Source: Nemophila menziesii | Lineage: Eukaryota; Streptophyta; Magnoliopsida; Boraginales; Hydrophyllaceae | Direction of reading: 5' to 3' | Assembly: GCA_029959085.1 (NCBI GenBank) | Contig: JARWIR010000018.1 | Coordinates: 16,367,001 to 16,431,000 of the forward strand | DNA length: 64,000 bases | Shown: in pieces, positions 38,401 to 52,599 of the stretch | How positions within the stretch are numbered: position 1 is the stretch's first letter | How the letters are laid out: every line of letters begins with the position of its first letter | Position numbers and translations under genes: made by a program | Notes under the pieces: generated by a model | The model's input: the letters and a program-made list of their open reading frames with translations, nothing else | Told to the model about the DNA's origin: nothing | The model's database searches: none

Positions 38401-39025
38401 TGAAATTAAGTCCTTGCTAATGTTTTAATTATTTTAAAAATTGCAATTTAGTCCTTTCATCGCTTAATAAATTAAAAAAAATTCAATTTTTTTTTAAATA
38501 TTCAAGACATGAATTTAATCAAAAGTACATATTAGTCCTTGTAAATTTTTTAATTATTTTAAAAATTGCGATTTAGTCCTTTTTTTAGAAAATTACATAT
38601 TTACCCTAAAATAATTTTAAATTTTTTGTAAATATTCAAAACATGAATTTAATCAAAATTACATATTAGTCCTTGTAAATTTTATAATTATTTTAAAAAT
38701 TGCAATTTAGTCCTTATATTTTTTAGAAAATTACATATTAACCCTAAAATAATTCTAATTTTTTCTTAAAATAATAATAACATGAATTTAATCAAAATTA
38801 CATATAGTTCCTTGTAAATTTTTTAATTATTTTAAAAATTGCAATTAGTCCTTTTAGTTTTTAGAAAATTACAATATTTACCCTAAAACAAATCTAATTT
38901 TTTTTTACATATATCATAACATGAATTATATCAATATTACTTATTAGGCCTAGTAATTTTTTTAACTATTTTAAAAATTGCAATTTAGTCTTTTCTTTTT
39001 TTAATAAATTACATATTAACCCTAA
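38401..39025. repeat. 136-bp tandem repeat in the CACTA-like segment, H1
   Basis: About 4.5 copies of an AT-rich word containing catgaatttaatcaaa, then attagtccttgtaaa, aattgcaatttagtcc and acatatttaccc. The catgaat words start at 38508, 38642, 38781 and 38920 (spacing 134, 139 and 139). Confidence 0.85.
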
Positions 39026-39480
39026 ATAATTTTCTCAAATCTAATTTTCCAAAAATTCCATAATTAAAATGTTTTTAACCTAACTACTAATCAACCTAAA
39101 ATAACATCACATAAAATCAAAATTCCTTAAAAAATTAATTACAAATCACAAATTTTGCATCAAAAAAAGATGAATATAGAACCGAAAATTCATACCTTTT
39201 ACGTGGGAATGGTGAAGATTGCAGCATAGAATCCATGCAAATTAGTAGGAATCAAAAACCACAAACAAAAAAAAAGTTAATAGATATTGAAATTAAAAAG
39301 CAAAAAAGAAATAATTTGAGGTTGTTTTTTAATGGATTTCACTTACATTATTGCTTGAAATGATGTTATAATGCCTCAGAAATGCTTGATAATGGCGGAT
39401 TTCGAGAATTTTTGGGAGAATTTTGGTTGTGTTTTTGCAGAAATGAGCTCCATATAGTGTTTTATAGAATAATTATTTGC
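39026..39480. other. AT-rich internal sequence of the CACTA-like segment
   Basis: No coding signal. It lies between the 136-bp repeat and the right subterminal motif cluster. Confidence 0.4.
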
Positions 39481-39907
39481 CGACGACACGCTTGTTGTCG
39501 GTAAATAATGCCACGCGTCGTAGCCACGACTGTTGCGTGTGATTACTTAGCGACAACACACGTCATCAGGAAATTTGCATTTCGTCGGTATTTTCAAGAG
39601 CGGGAAACTTGACAGCCCAAATTGACCAATCGAAATTTGGTGAAATTTTACCGACGAGTTCGTCGTATGAAGGTCGCCGCTAATAGCCTTAGCGACGATC
39701 TTCTTATGAAGAACTCGTCGGTAAAATTTTTATTTTTTAATTTTTTTTGTTTTATTTCTATTTAATTTCATGCGTTGAAGGTCGTCGCTAATTAACTTAG
39801 CAACTATCATCAAACAAAAAACTCATCGGTAAACCTTTTTTTTCTTAATACATTTTTTTCTTTTTTTCTTTTTTTCGTTTTTATTCCAATATTAATATTA
39901 AATAAAC

Positions 39908-40131
39908 GAGTCAAATGTAGTTGTTTGGGGTACTTGGTCAACTATTAGGGTCAAATGTAGTTGTTTGGGGTATTTGGTCAACTATTAGAGTAAAATGTAG
40001 TTGTTTGGGGTATTTGGTCAACTATTAGAGTCAAATGTAGTTGTTTGGGGTACTTGGTCGACTACTAGAGTCAAATGTAGTTGTTTGGGGTATTTCGTCA
40101 ACTATTAGAGTCAAATGTAATTGTTTAGGGT
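39908..40131. repeat. 40-bp minisatellite at the H1/H2 junction
   Basis: Five full copies and a partial copy of gagtcaaatgtagttgtttg followed by gggtatttggtcaactatta. The tcaaatg word starts at 39911, 39951, 39991 (as taaaatg), 40031, 40071 and 40111. Copies are contiguous without spacers. The array stops inside a copy at tactt, which joins directly to the H2 unit. Confidence 0.95.
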
Positions 40132-40979
40132 ACTTTTATTGATAATAACTTGATAAATATAGTACTATTATCACAAAAATAATTAAACTAATTATATTAA
40201 CTAGTACCAATATGTCTGCCTTAGGAGAATACGAATCAAAGGTAACATAGGTTTGTTTGTTATTAGCTGAGACATTGAGTATATATAAATATATGTTAGC
40301 TTGTACCAAAACTTATTACCTAATATATGATGAAAAAACAAATTTACTTGATGAAGGATCATATATATGTTTTTTGGGAGAAAACCTTTAATATTCTAGT
40401 TTGTCAAAAATCACTAGTTTGATGATATCTTTTAGGATCAAATACCAGCTTCATAAATATTATAATGTTTTTTTCTCCTATTGTTGAGTAAAAATTAAAT
40501 TTTTACTCTCAATAATCAAATATCTTAAATAAGTAAAATAAAACAATAAAGACCAAACAAAATATATAATAGGGCACCGAAGTTATCGACAATCATTGGT
40601 ATATACATACAAAAATTATATATGATTTACATAAAAAATATTAAAAAATTAGAAAAATCTAGCATCATTACAAGAAGAATTAAGATATTTAGCATTCGAA
40701 TGAAGATTAAGATAAATTTTAACAATCTAGTTTGTAGTATATTTCTGTATTATACAATAGGAAAATACTTTAATACAATATTATCTATTTCTAGAAACAC
40801 ATGTTGCTACTTTATCAATATATGTTATCAATTTACAAGAACTAGTCTAATAAAGATTATGGATAAAACATAACGTGATAAAGTTCTTACACATCTCTTT
40901 GTAACACAATGTTTGAAAAATAAATTTCACAATAAAAAATATTGGAGTTGCGTATCACAATGATAACTATTTCAAAGAC

Positions 40980-41025
40980 TGAAGAATTGCTAAACCTCAA
41001 TAATTAACCCTGAAATCAATTAACC
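40980..41025. other. Junction of the 3.2-kb deletion, H2
   Basis: Same junction and filler (ttgctaaacctcaataatt) as at 19665, so the deletion predates the 21-kb duplication. Confidence 0.75.
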
Positions 41026-42069
41026 CCAATAATTTTAACCATTAGATGCTAAACCTCTAAATAATTAATATTTTTAAAAATAAACATGTACCTTAATTTT
41101 TTTAACTCTTAATGAATTAATTATTTACTTTTTATCCTAAATATGAATGAAAAAAAAACAAAACAAAAATAAAATGGATAAGAGCCTGTCATTTCCAGGA
41201 GATCTTAGGAGAATTTTGAATCAAATTGCAAAGACGTAGATATATTTTACCTACTCAATAAATTATTTTGCATAGTCAAAAATAATATTTATTTAATTTA
41301 AGTGTACTAAATCTTACACCACTTTCATTGAACCAGTTATCCCTAAAATCAGTTTTCTTCTCTGACCAACCTATCTTGGTGTAATAATCCACTATCTTGG
41401 GTGCCTTCAATAGTGTATCATCAACATCATCTGTCCCTATCTTTGGGACTCTTAAATAAACAAATAACTATGCTTGTTAAAATTCATAGTGGAAAATATC
41501 ATTGTCCCTATAAAATATTTATTTGTAGTCAATATGACTTGTGGTGTAACACAAGTGTTACTTTGTAGCCAATGATAGCTTCAAAAACTATGAGCAATCA
41601 CATTAGAGGCTACACTTATGTGACAAACATTAGATGATAAATTTGTCATTTCATTATTCAAAGTATGTATTTCTAACTTTGTCAAATATAGTTATTCTTA
41701 TGTTTGGGCCAGCTTGTCACATACTCCACATTTTCAGGGATATATATGATCCATTAATGCTTAGTTCCTAGAAACGGTTTTCAAATAATTTACCCTGATA
41801 GATTTTTGTATATTACCTCAAAATGTTTAACAAGTTTATTATAGTTTTGGCATGCTTATTCAGAACGCACATAGCTATACTTTAACCTCAAGGTAGTTAA
41901 AATAATAAATTATATTAGTTGTAAAGAATACATCTATACTTACTTAAAATAAATTTTCTTACTCCAAGAGCACTTTTATAGCACGTTAGACATGACCACC
42001 AATTTTAGAATTTCAGAAGCTAGTATACAGAAAATAGATACACTTAATGTTTTCTATTTCAAACTTTCA

Positions 42070-43510
42070 GGATTAGTTGAAAATTTACTAGCTTCATTAG
42101 CAAATAGAGCTAAATTTAAAATTCCAATGTCTTTACAACAAGGACCACCTTATTTCTTATGATTAAAGGGGAAGTTAATCCTTTCCCAATGGGTTTTGAT
42201 GTATCACCAAAGTTTGCTATACAAGAGTATTTATCATACATAAATCTTTAGGTGACAATAACATTTACCTGGTAGAGGTGGGTAAATATACAGAAACATA
42301 GTCCAATTTTTTGTTTTCCATCCTTATAAAAGAATCAGCATTACCTCCCATGTAACATATTTTTTATACCATCAACATATTTTTTAACCTCTACATCTGA
42401 TTTTTATATAAAAGTTATATATAATGCAAGATGTTTATAAAGATCGTGATTTTAAAAAATTCTCTTGATATTTGAATATGATGTCAAATTTTATTAGAAG
42501 TACTACTAAAAATAATTTTGTATTGTAGTAAAGGTACTGTCTATAGACAAACCAGATTTTGTACAAGAGACAGTTAGTGTTATGAGTTTCAACTCTAGAT
42601 ATTTTTAAAAATAAACTATGAATAATCTATAGAAATAAAGTAAGTAAACTTGTATGATGGTAAACTAAGTTTAAACCTTTTACTTTTACCTTTAGACACT
42701 CAATAATTTATCATACATATAAGAAGATGAATATTGAGTTTTGGCAACCTATTCTAATACACATAGTTGGAGTACACGTAGGGAGTTATATTCTAGTAAG
42801 GATAATATAGAAGAAGACACTAGTGATGTATTTCATCGCCCAATTTATACAAAATTGAAAAACATTCCAATTTTGTAAGATTAGCTTAAATGAAGTGTCA
42901 TTCTACCTTATCATAAGATTTGTGAATATAAATCTTAATGGTTACGTATATATATTGGAATCCTTGCTTATATTTTTCATTTTGTTTATTAATTAATGTA
43001 CTATAATCTATTTATCATTAATTAACCTATCATTTATGAAAGAAGATTTTATGGGTAAAAGCAGTTCATTCATAATATGTTGTACTCTGTCAAATAACAT
43101 ATTAAAAACATATTACATAAAGTTAACAGAGCTTGGTCTAAAGAAGATAATTTGGATAGAGTTTTGTGTCTTATAAATTAGAGTAATAATAGTATGGCTG
43201 ATAAATCTTTAGCTTCATGGAAATCCATGAACAATTGAGGACATTCTTGACAGACACTTTGTATATATTCTTTAGTAAAAAATAATTATAGCCTTCATGT
43301 CATGGATCTTTTTTATTCCAAAATTTAACAATTTTTGTGCAACTTCATCCTCAGTAATAGTCCCCGCAAGCACTACAACACTTCAATTAGAATTCGTACG
43401 TGGTGTATTTGCATTAAATAACCAGAAAAAATTATTGGTTGCATTATAAACTTCCATGTAAACATTAGTAGGATTAGAATTAACGTGAGAAACTAAGATA
43501 TATGGTGAAG
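42070..43510 (-). pseudogene. L1-type LINE reverse transcriptase relic, H2 deletion-type block
   Basis: Counterpart of 20750-22190, with the same motifs and shared stops. Confidence 0.6.
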
Positions 43511-44817
43511 TTTGTTATTTAAGCTCAAACATACCCTCTTTATATTTTTTCATTTGTTGAAATTTTTTAGACATATTGTTACTATGTTCTTTTCTTCAAC
43601 TATCAGTAAATACTTCATCTAATAGCTTATAATTCTGAAAGTGTTATGAGTTGCATTAACAAACCACACACCTAAAATATATCTCATCTTCTTTGTTTTT
43701 AATAATAGTAAATGTATTAGGATTTCTTTTACGAGGAACATGAAAACCATAACATACAAACTTTTTAATCTTCATCAACATCCTCAACCTCATACTATTT
43801 TGTCCATTTCTCGACTAAACACTATCTTGATCAATTAAGAAACTTAGAAATATAAATTTTATTGATCATTACCTTCTTAAATATAGCCCATCAATTCTAA
43901 AATATTTACCCATAATATTTTTATAAAGTTTGTTAATGTCTTAATATAGTGAAGTTTCGAAGAATCATATAAAACTCATTCATAACCCATGTTCTATAAT
44001 CTCAAGCTTTACATAAAATTATTCATAGAAAAATACAAGAGTTTCATATTCCAAGTCAGTTCTAGGTTGTCATACTCTATCTACAATAACAATCTTTTTT
44101 ATGTTATGTAACTTTCCAATCCAAAATATTGTTCATAAACCTTGTAGTTTATGTAGGATAAAAAATGTAAGATTATTTCAAATATGCACGTATCAAAAAA
44201 GATAATTTCAATTATAGAAACCAATCTACTTAAATGAGATTTCAGTTTTGTAACTTACGATTTTGCAATTGAATTGACATAATAACATTAGTTTCAAAAG
44301 TATGAAACTACAACACATTACACATTGTTTGTTTCAATATTCTCTCAAAAATATTTTATCTTAAACAAACTTGAGACCATTTTGTAAGTACATTTACTTT
44401 TTCTTACATACCTGCAGATAGGAATGAAAAAAAGTGAATATGTTTCAAATATTTTTCTAACACAATGACTTATGTCCTCTAAGAATACATTTCGTATAAT
44501 GAAATTTTACTTTTGCCTCTTGGTTTATGACTTGGACAAAATAATTATTTTTTTAAAATTTTTTTTACTATTTAATCTTATACTAGTCTAATATTAGTAT
44601 ATTGATTTATGCTAGTAAACTAATATAATGATATATATTCACTTAATAATCGATATTTATTCTCTAATAGAAATTATAAAAAAATATATTAAACGTATCA
44701 ATGCAAACGTACATGTAAGACCACATATGTTCACCATAACACTTCTCAACCTGCCCCATAATTCTCACAACTTTCAAAATCCTACTATAATTAAAAATCC
44801 CAAAATTTCAGTTGAAC

Positions 44818-45545
44818 TCATGGGTCAACTCAACAAACTCATGCCCTTTAAAATCTCACTTGGATAAAAATTACCATGGTATATCAGTCAAGCTTCCATG
44901 AAGAATCTACATAATCATTATTTTTAAACTCTTGCCTGGATGAAACCTCCTACTTGGATAAAAAATTTCTGAGTCCTTTAGTCTAGCTTCGATGTTGTCT
45001 CATTAGACGTGTGACTTTTACAATCATACTCGAATTAAAGATCGTCAACACTTTTAGTCGATTTCCAAAACCTACTCAATTTGCTCATTTCCCTTTAAAA
45101 TCTTTTGTGGAAGAAAAATATCCAAGTATTTCAGTCAGGCTCAATTATCAAAACGAAAGTCTAATTACCTACATATGTCTAATAATTAAATCTTTTGGTC
45201 GTGCACATATATCTACTTACCATACTCATAAATTAGTATCTTACTTGAGTGAAAAATCACTAATAATTTTAGATTTTCTCATATGCCGACTCATATTGCT
45301 CATGATCTTTAGAAACTTACTTGAAAAAAAAAATCCCCAATCTTTCAGTCAAGCTCCTATGATGTGTCCACATGCTCATGGATCTTAGAATCTCACTTAG
45401 ATAAAAAAGTTCCCTATAAATTTAGTCAAGATACCATGTTGTAACGACATTCTCATGGCCTTTAACATCTTAAATAGATGAAAAATACATACGTCAGTCA
45501 GTCAAACTTCTATGAAATTTCTACATGTTCATGGAATTGAATAAA
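44818..45545. repeat. Diverged 76-bp tandem repeat array, H2
   Basis: Copies begin at 45299, 45375, 45452 and 45528 (spacing 76, 77 and 76), with older copies from 44818. It matches the H1 array at 23495-24250. Confidence 0.75.
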
Positions 45546-47949
45546 TTACTTGGAGGGAAAATTTCAAGGCTGTAAAAAATTGATATTTTATGAAGATTCA
45601 CTAGGCTCATGGACAATAAAATATTCATTGTATGAAAGAACCCCAAGTATTTAGGTCAAACACATGTCCAAATACAAGTTTTCATGTAAGGTAACATTTT
45701 ATTTTGATAAATAAAAATATCAGATATTTTTGTTGATCTTCTATGTGGAGTCACCAGGTAGACGTCATTCAAAATATTATCTGGATACAAAACCCTAAGT
45801 ATTTCATTTTAATTTCTTAGCCGAATCCTACAATCTCATGGGTTTTTAAATATTACTAATGTACATTAAAAATACTAATTTGTAAAATATCTTGTATACT
45901 AAATATTTTCTAAACTCATGTTTATCAGATCTTGTCAGGAAAAAGATGGTGTACCTCTCTATGTTTGTGGGTACTCTAGCAGCCTAAAAATTATTTTGAA
46001 GTCTAGCTGAAAGACCAACTTGGATATTAGCTCAGCCAATACATTATATTTCTAAAAATTAAAGGAAATTTTATGAGGATCAAAATTTTTTCCTTTAGTG
46101 TTGTCCTATACAATAGAAAAACTGTGTAAATGATCTGATAATGGTATAAGATCATGAATGAATCCTTATATATCCGAGCAACAAGGGCATGATAAAAGTG
46201 GAAAACATGTTACTGTAAAATACAAGTCCTTTTATTATATATATACACATACATATGTGTGAAGATCCAATTAGAAAGGGAAATATGGTCATGATGAAAA
46301 ATAAGAGTCACCAGTAATCATATCCTATAACTTAACTTTTTCGTAAGCCTCTATGATGACATCGATAAAACCTTGAATACCATGGAGTGTTGTTAAAGAA
46401 GCTTGGGGATCAGGTAAGGATATATGATGTTTCATCTCCATAACCTCATGATCTTCTCTATAACAACATCATTATATAATTTGTATAATGTACGATTGAA
46501 AGAACATAGGTCTATTAAGAAAGGTTGTTCCTTATTTATTTCAGAAACGCATATGAAGAAAAGTCCTTACATGGGTTAAACTCTATTCATAAGGATGAAA
46601 CCGCTGACTTTTAGATGGACCTAATACATATTATGTGATACCTTTACCTTTTGTAAGATAATGTCTTTCTCCCAATTATTGCGTGAACTAAGATATACGA
46701 AAAAGAGTCTTTTGTAAAAGAATTAAAAAACTTCAAATTTTTGAATGACATTATAAAGATTAAGTAGATTGGTAAAACATGTTTAAAATTTTGTCTCATT
46801 ACTTATGTCGCCTCACATTAAGGCCTCGATTATTTCCCCATATCACAAATATATATTATATATTACTAAATTATATTTGACTAGTATATTTTCAAAATTA
46901 TAACTTAATTTACTTATCGATGTCATTAAATAAGTATCATCATTTACTTAATTTGCTTGAAAGTAAAAAAAAAGGAATAATTAGAACAATAATAAATCTT
47001 TAAATCAAATCATTTATCTAAATCCATGCTTAGTCATGCCAGGCTCATTGTTGGTAGAGTCTCCTTCCTTCTTACATATAAGTGTGCATGTGAGAATGAT
47101 ATAATTTTAGAATATATAGGTAACCTTACACAAAATAAGTTTAATGAAAATCTCGATACTTAAATTAACGAGATAGAGGTCATGGAAACTTGTCTAAATG
47201 ACAATCTCAAATTTCAACTCGATGCCATATTAGCCATGCAAGCTTATCATCTCATTATAAATTGTACATAAACTCACATTTTCATCAGCAAAGACTATAT
47301 TAATGTTATTAAGTGTCTTATCAATCTATCTGGAGCCAAGTGGAACATTCAACCTAATGTAAAGAATGTCATGGATATATAAGGTAAATCAAATTGTACT
47401 TAATATCATATTTATTTTATAGACAATATATTGAATGATTATTTGAATGATGTATTATACAAAACCTCACTCATTATATAATTTGTCTCAGACTCGAGTA
47501 ATATGTTTTGCTTGTACTTTTTGTAACGTTTTTTTCTAGAAAAATATTTTGTTAACACTTTTAATTGGTAAAATTTATATTAATTAAATTTGTGTCTTCT
47601 TTATATTTTTTAGTGAAATATCTTTTACAACCCAAACCAAAACGAAAGAAATAATTTGAATTTCAAAATATATTTTATATTTGGAAAAAATAGTAAATCA
47701 TAACCCAATATAATTATATTATATTAAAATATATGACTATATACAAAATATTTTTAGCGTCTTTACTAAAAGACCTTTTACATTTAATGATAATTGGACA
47801 AATATTATTTATTACACCTTTCCTTTTCTTATATACAGATACATGTATATGGATGTATGTGACAAATTATTTAACTATTTAATAAGTTTATGAATACTAA
47901 TACTTCACTATATTTGAAATAGTTTTTATTCATTTGTCAATTAATCAAA
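45546..47949. other. Spacer and upstream region of MBD copy 4
   Basis: AT-rich, with no coding signal. It retains the 32-bp word lost upstream of copy 3 (near 47753-47784). Confidence 0.5.
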
Positions 47950-49582
47950 ATGGCTTTAAGTGAAGAACATGCTACTCAAAACTCTATTGGAATAGAGGAG
48001 GAATTCTGCAATCCAAGTCAAAAGAGTAACTTTCCATTCTCCACGGGAATGGAAATCATATGTTACAAAGAAAATCCAAAAAATGACTCTCCGGCTCCAA
48101 CGGGAATGGAGATCGTTTTGTATGAACAGGTAATATTCAACATAATATTAATAAACATTATTAATTTTTTATTCTATAAGATTGTACACATATCTTAGGG
48201 TTATGAATAATATACTTTGGATTTGTCGAATTAACAAACCCAATTATATAACCTATGAGGTGATTTTATATGAGTTAAATTGACTTATTTTAAAATGAAT
48301 TAAAATTGAATATGATTCTCCAACTCATATCTTTATAGGGATTGAAACCTATTTACAAAATCAAATTCAAACTATTAATAAAATAATAATAAACTATTGC
48401 CCAATACTATTCAATTCAATAATTATAAATTTTTAAAATATACTAACTTTGTATGTTTCTGACATATTGCACATCATAGTGTTCCGAAGAGTTTAGAGAA
48501 AGTGTTCCAAAAGGCGTGGTGCTGAATCCCGATCCATTATCATGTGTACCCATGGATGACATAGTTAGCCATATGAATCGCGAGGTAATTTTAGATGAGT
48601 TAGTCTTTCAGATTTTTCAATATATCTACAATCTCCCATTTTATTTACATTGTCATTTGATATTTGGGATAAATATTTAGTGCTTTTAATTATAAAATAA
48701 TAAACAATTTTTTTCTTATAGGTCCCTCAAATATTACCTCGCCGAAATAGACTAGTCTCTACCACAATTCTTGACTCTTCACGGGCATCCTTTAGGTCAT
48801 TAAAAGTTGATGGAATTATTAAGTATGAGTTAGAAATGGAGGATGAGGTTTGTTACCTACTAAATCTATTTGTTTCTTAAGATATATAATTATTAAAAAA
48901 TTGAAGTTCAGATCTGATAAAATTATTATTTTTAACGAAAATTTATATTATTATTTAGGCTTTGCCATTTTTTGAATACTTATTATTTCTTTAATTGTAG
49001 AATTTATTGATTATATTATTTATTATAAATTATATGTGGTGATTATTAATAAAGTGACTTGTTATTCTGTTGTGGTATATAGACTACCCGTCCAAATATT
49101 CCGTGTTATCAAACTGCAAATATCAACGATGAAAAACTACAAGGGTGGATAGTTGAAAGAAGAAAGCGTAAAGCTGGAAGGATAGACCATGTATGTAAAT
49201 TATGCTTTATATCAATGAATTGTTTCCAAACATTTTATAATTATAACTTTAAACTGTTTTTTTATTGATTATCCATAATATTATTCTTATTTTAAGAGAC
49301 TTAACTTTATATATATTTCTACAGTTATATTATCATTCAAAGAGTGGAAAGAAATTTCGATCTTTACCAGAGGCTAAAAGGTTCATTTCTGGTGAGAGTT
49401 CTCATACCAAAAAGAGAGAAAAATATAAAATATCATCAAACGTACTAAAGGTAAGCATTAAATAATAATTTATTTATTTTGAATTAAATATGAATTTTGA
49501 TTAAAAAACTGTTTTGCAGGCTGAACCAGAAGTTAAAAAGTTTTTTGCAGAATCATGGAAGAATCTCTCTAACGTCCATTAG
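47950..49582 (+). CDS. MBD-like (methyl-CpG-binding domain) protein, copy 4, intact
   Basis: Exons 47950-48129, 48480-48584, 48722-48847, 49083-49190, 49325-49450 and 49520-49582, all with GT-AG introns, joining into 235 codons. The sequence is almost that of copy 3. Exon 1 has SPAPTG instead of SSAPTG and exon 2 keeps NPDPLS. The MBD-like core is complete (GWIVERRKRKAGRIDH, LYYHSKSGKKFRSLPEAKRF). The paired TGMEI motifs in exon 1 may be a tiny internal duplication. A basic patch (KKREKYK) follows the MBD. The predicted product is a small nuclear DNA-binding protein reading CpG methylation. That role is inferred from the motif, and no partner domain is visible. With copy 3 it is the best candidate for a working gene here. 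Confidence 0.75.
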
Positions 49583-52500
49583 ATCAACACATTTAATGTA
49601 TGACTAAAAAATAGGAAAATTTTCTTGGGGTGATAGAGACAAGTATTTTTATTATTAGACTATTTTTTTCTTAAACATTATATTGGTTGTGGTTTTTTAA
49701 TTTTGATGTTTGATAATTTCCTATTAGAGAATATTTATCTATATTTATTATTTATTGATGCTTATGTAATATTTATTATTATTATTATGTTTCAAGTTAT
49801 TATATTTTAAGGCATAATTACATAAATTCATTCATAAAAATTAAAATTGGAAATATATATCTTTTATATTTTAAAAGAAGAACCAATCAATTAATTATCC
49901 AGAGCACTTTCATTGATAATAACTTTATAACTATAGTAGTATCACAAAAATAATTAAACTAATTATATTAACTAGTACCAATATGTCTGCCTTAGGAGAA
50001 TACGAATCAAAGGTAACATAAATTTGTTTGTTATTAGCTGAGACATTAAGTATATATAAATATGTGTTAGATTGTACCAAAACTTATTACCTAATATATG
50101 ATGAAAAACAAATTTACTTGATAAAGGATCATATATATGTTTTTTTAGCGAAAACCTTTAATATTCTAGTTTGTGAAAAATCACCAGTTTGATGATATCT
50201 TTTAGGATCAAATACCAGCTTCTTAAAATATTTTAATGTTTTTTTCTTCTTTTGTTGAGTAAAAATTAAATTTAGAATCCTAATTACTCTCAATAATCAA
50301 ATATCTTAAATAAGTAAAATAAAGCAATAAAGACCAAACAAAAGATATAATAGGACACCAAAGTTATCGACAATCATTAGTATATATATACAAAAATTAT
50401 ATATGATTTACATAAAAAATATTAAAAAATTAGAAAAATCTAGCATCATTACAAGGAGAATTAAGATATTTAGCATTCGAATGAAGATTAAGATAAATTT
50501 TGACAATCTAGTTTGTAATATATTTCTGTATTATACAATAGGAAAATACTTTAATACAATATTATCTATTGCTAGAAACACATGTTGCTACTTTATCAAT
50601 ATATGTTATCAATTTACAAGAACTAGTCTAATAAAGATTATGGATAAAACATAACGTGATAAAGTTCTTACACATCTCTTTGTAACACAATGTTTGAAAA
50701 GTAAGTTTTACAATAAAAAATATTGGAGTTGCGTATCACAATGATAACTATTTCAAAGATTGCAGAACAAGAGACCTGCTAGTTAACATCATACATAAAA
50801 TCTCAACACGTATATCTTCTTTGATGTCAACTTTTAAATTAATTTTTCTAGTTCTATACTAAGGTGACATCCAATATATTAGAACTTCGTTTCTGAACAA
50901 GGAAGATAATGTATAGAAAATATACGACGTACATAGTCATTAATTAAGAATATTAATAACGGAGAAAATAATGTTGTTACACTATTGATTCGATGTAATT
51001 TTAATTGACTTCTTAATTTTATTATTTGTGACAACACTATGTCATTATCCCAATGTAATATATAAGAAATACCTTGAAACATATGACAAATCCCAAATGG
51101 AAAAACTCATTTTGTGAGTAAACATACCAGCATATAATAATCATTTTCTCAGAAGTCTGTAGAATCATATTATATTATTTATTATAGCAAACAAAGTAAA
51201 AGTTACTAAGATGGATATGCTAGTGATTATTCACACTGACATTTCATAATGAGAACTAAGTAACTAACAACTACATAAGGGTGACAAATATATTTACGTT
51301 CTATCGTAAACCAAGTACTCAAGATTATCTTGCAATCTAAACTCATATTATATTTCTACTTTTGGATGATAAAGTTCGATTTAAAATTATGTACATCTTG
51401 CTGGGATTGCAGTCGAACACCTTGTCACTCCAAATCCATATTTCTAGTATAAGAAGTATATCCACACATTTTAAATCAACAACCCTTAACAACTTAATTC
51501 GTTGAGAAGTGCCTGAATTCTTTATGTTCCATTCACGATTGAATCCATAACTTGTCTTATGAGTAATATGAATTTAATCATCCTCATTAATTATTACCTT
51601 CGTATTTTCCATGAATATGCTCATAAGTTGTTCATATCGGATGCAGAAAAAGAGAAGACAACCAATGAATTAGTACATCGCATATATATGATTCAAACTA
51701 ATCTTATTTGGTATTCTCGAGATTTCTTGCTGAAGAGACCAACATGTTGGAAATTGTAAACAATTCGATCGAGACATGGTTTCTAGGAACACCATAAACT
51801 TTTGAAAATTCATTTCTCAAAACATCATAAACTGTCAGAATTAGTTAGGCTTTTATGGCTCACTCTAATGATCATTATCATAGACTGTCCGCTTATTCCT
51901 TTGGTCCTGACATAGGGTCCTAACATTTCACTTTTTCCATTGTAAATGAAAGTGTGTATATACATATATAGTGATACATATATATTACTAAGGTAAACCA
52001 TATGATACCCAAAAAAACAAGAATCTCCTTTAATATGCATAAAACACTAGCATTGTGAACTTAGGTATCGAACAATTAAAACAAGTTTCAACCGACACCA
52101 CAAGTAATATGTATTTCTGATACAAAAAAAATAACACTTGTATACAAGTACAAGTGTTAATTTGAAAAAAATAATAAATATAACATTACTATAATATAAT
52201 TCAACGAATACACTATATTTTTGGTTGGAGTATATGAAGAAAAATGTTAATTAGATGAGCTACATGACTAGAAATTGACATTTTGGTGGGACATGAAGGG
52301 TGTTAAAGGCTATTGCACCATTTTTCTCCACATCAAATGATTATCCCATCGAAAATGAGCCTCGAAATGATGAGTTTCTTTCTGTATATAAGAAACATAA
52401 TAATAGTTTAGGTCTAAAAATTAGTCGAATATTTGTAGGACTATTGTGTTATAGTGAAACATGCAATAATTTTATAAACTACAATAAATAAAATATTTTG

Positions 52501-52599
52501 ATTAAAGGATAGGAAAATTTATTTGAATTTATATCTATTTTGATAGTTGTGTGGTGAAAATATTTAGTCAAATATATAAACACCTATTTTTTTTTCAAT
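49583..52599. other. AT-rich spacer 3' of MBD copy 4, no gene recognised
   Basis: Counterpart of 28231-31255. Frames at 50403, 50879 (-), 51559, 51825 (-) and 52300 are repeat-borne chance frames. Confidence 0.5.

Larger units (their letters stand above)
18799..40131. repeat. Higher-order tandem unit H1 (about 21.33 kb)
   Basis: From actttcattgat at 18799 the sequence recurs in the same order from 40132. Matching anchors include the frame at 19299 and 40622, the 23309 frame at 44628, MBD starts at 26599 and 47950 (offset 21,351), and CACTA-like segments at 36041 and 57391. By eye the MBD region differs by about nine substitutions and a one-base indel over 1.63 kb, so the duplication is recent. 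Confidence 0.9.
36041..40131. mobile_element. CACTA-like segment, copy in H1 (about 4.1 kb)
   Basis: This segment is unrelated to the 12-kb unit. Both ends carry clusters of short motifs of the cgtcggtaa and ttagcgacga type in both orientations (36061-36420 and 39480-39840), like the subterminal repeats of plant CACTA (En/Spm) elements. Inside are a decayed transposase-type gene on the minus strand and a 136-bp tandem repeat. No CACTA...TAGTG termini and no 3-bp target duplication can be seen, so it is either truncated or a different DNA-transposon type. Its left edge cuts the unit at the equivalent of 11215 in R1, and its right edge is the minisatellite at 39908. Confidence 0.65.

Noticed and set aside
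39908..40131. CRISPR-like regular 40-bp array
   Set aside because: The repeats are directly contiguous with no spacers, and the setting is a plant genome, so this is a minisatellite.
45011..45388. 125-codon frame MTFTIILELKIVNTF... and its counterparts at 11781 and 23692
   Set aside because: It runs through the 76-bp tandem repeat. The frame ends differ between units, and no codon-level constraint can be seen.
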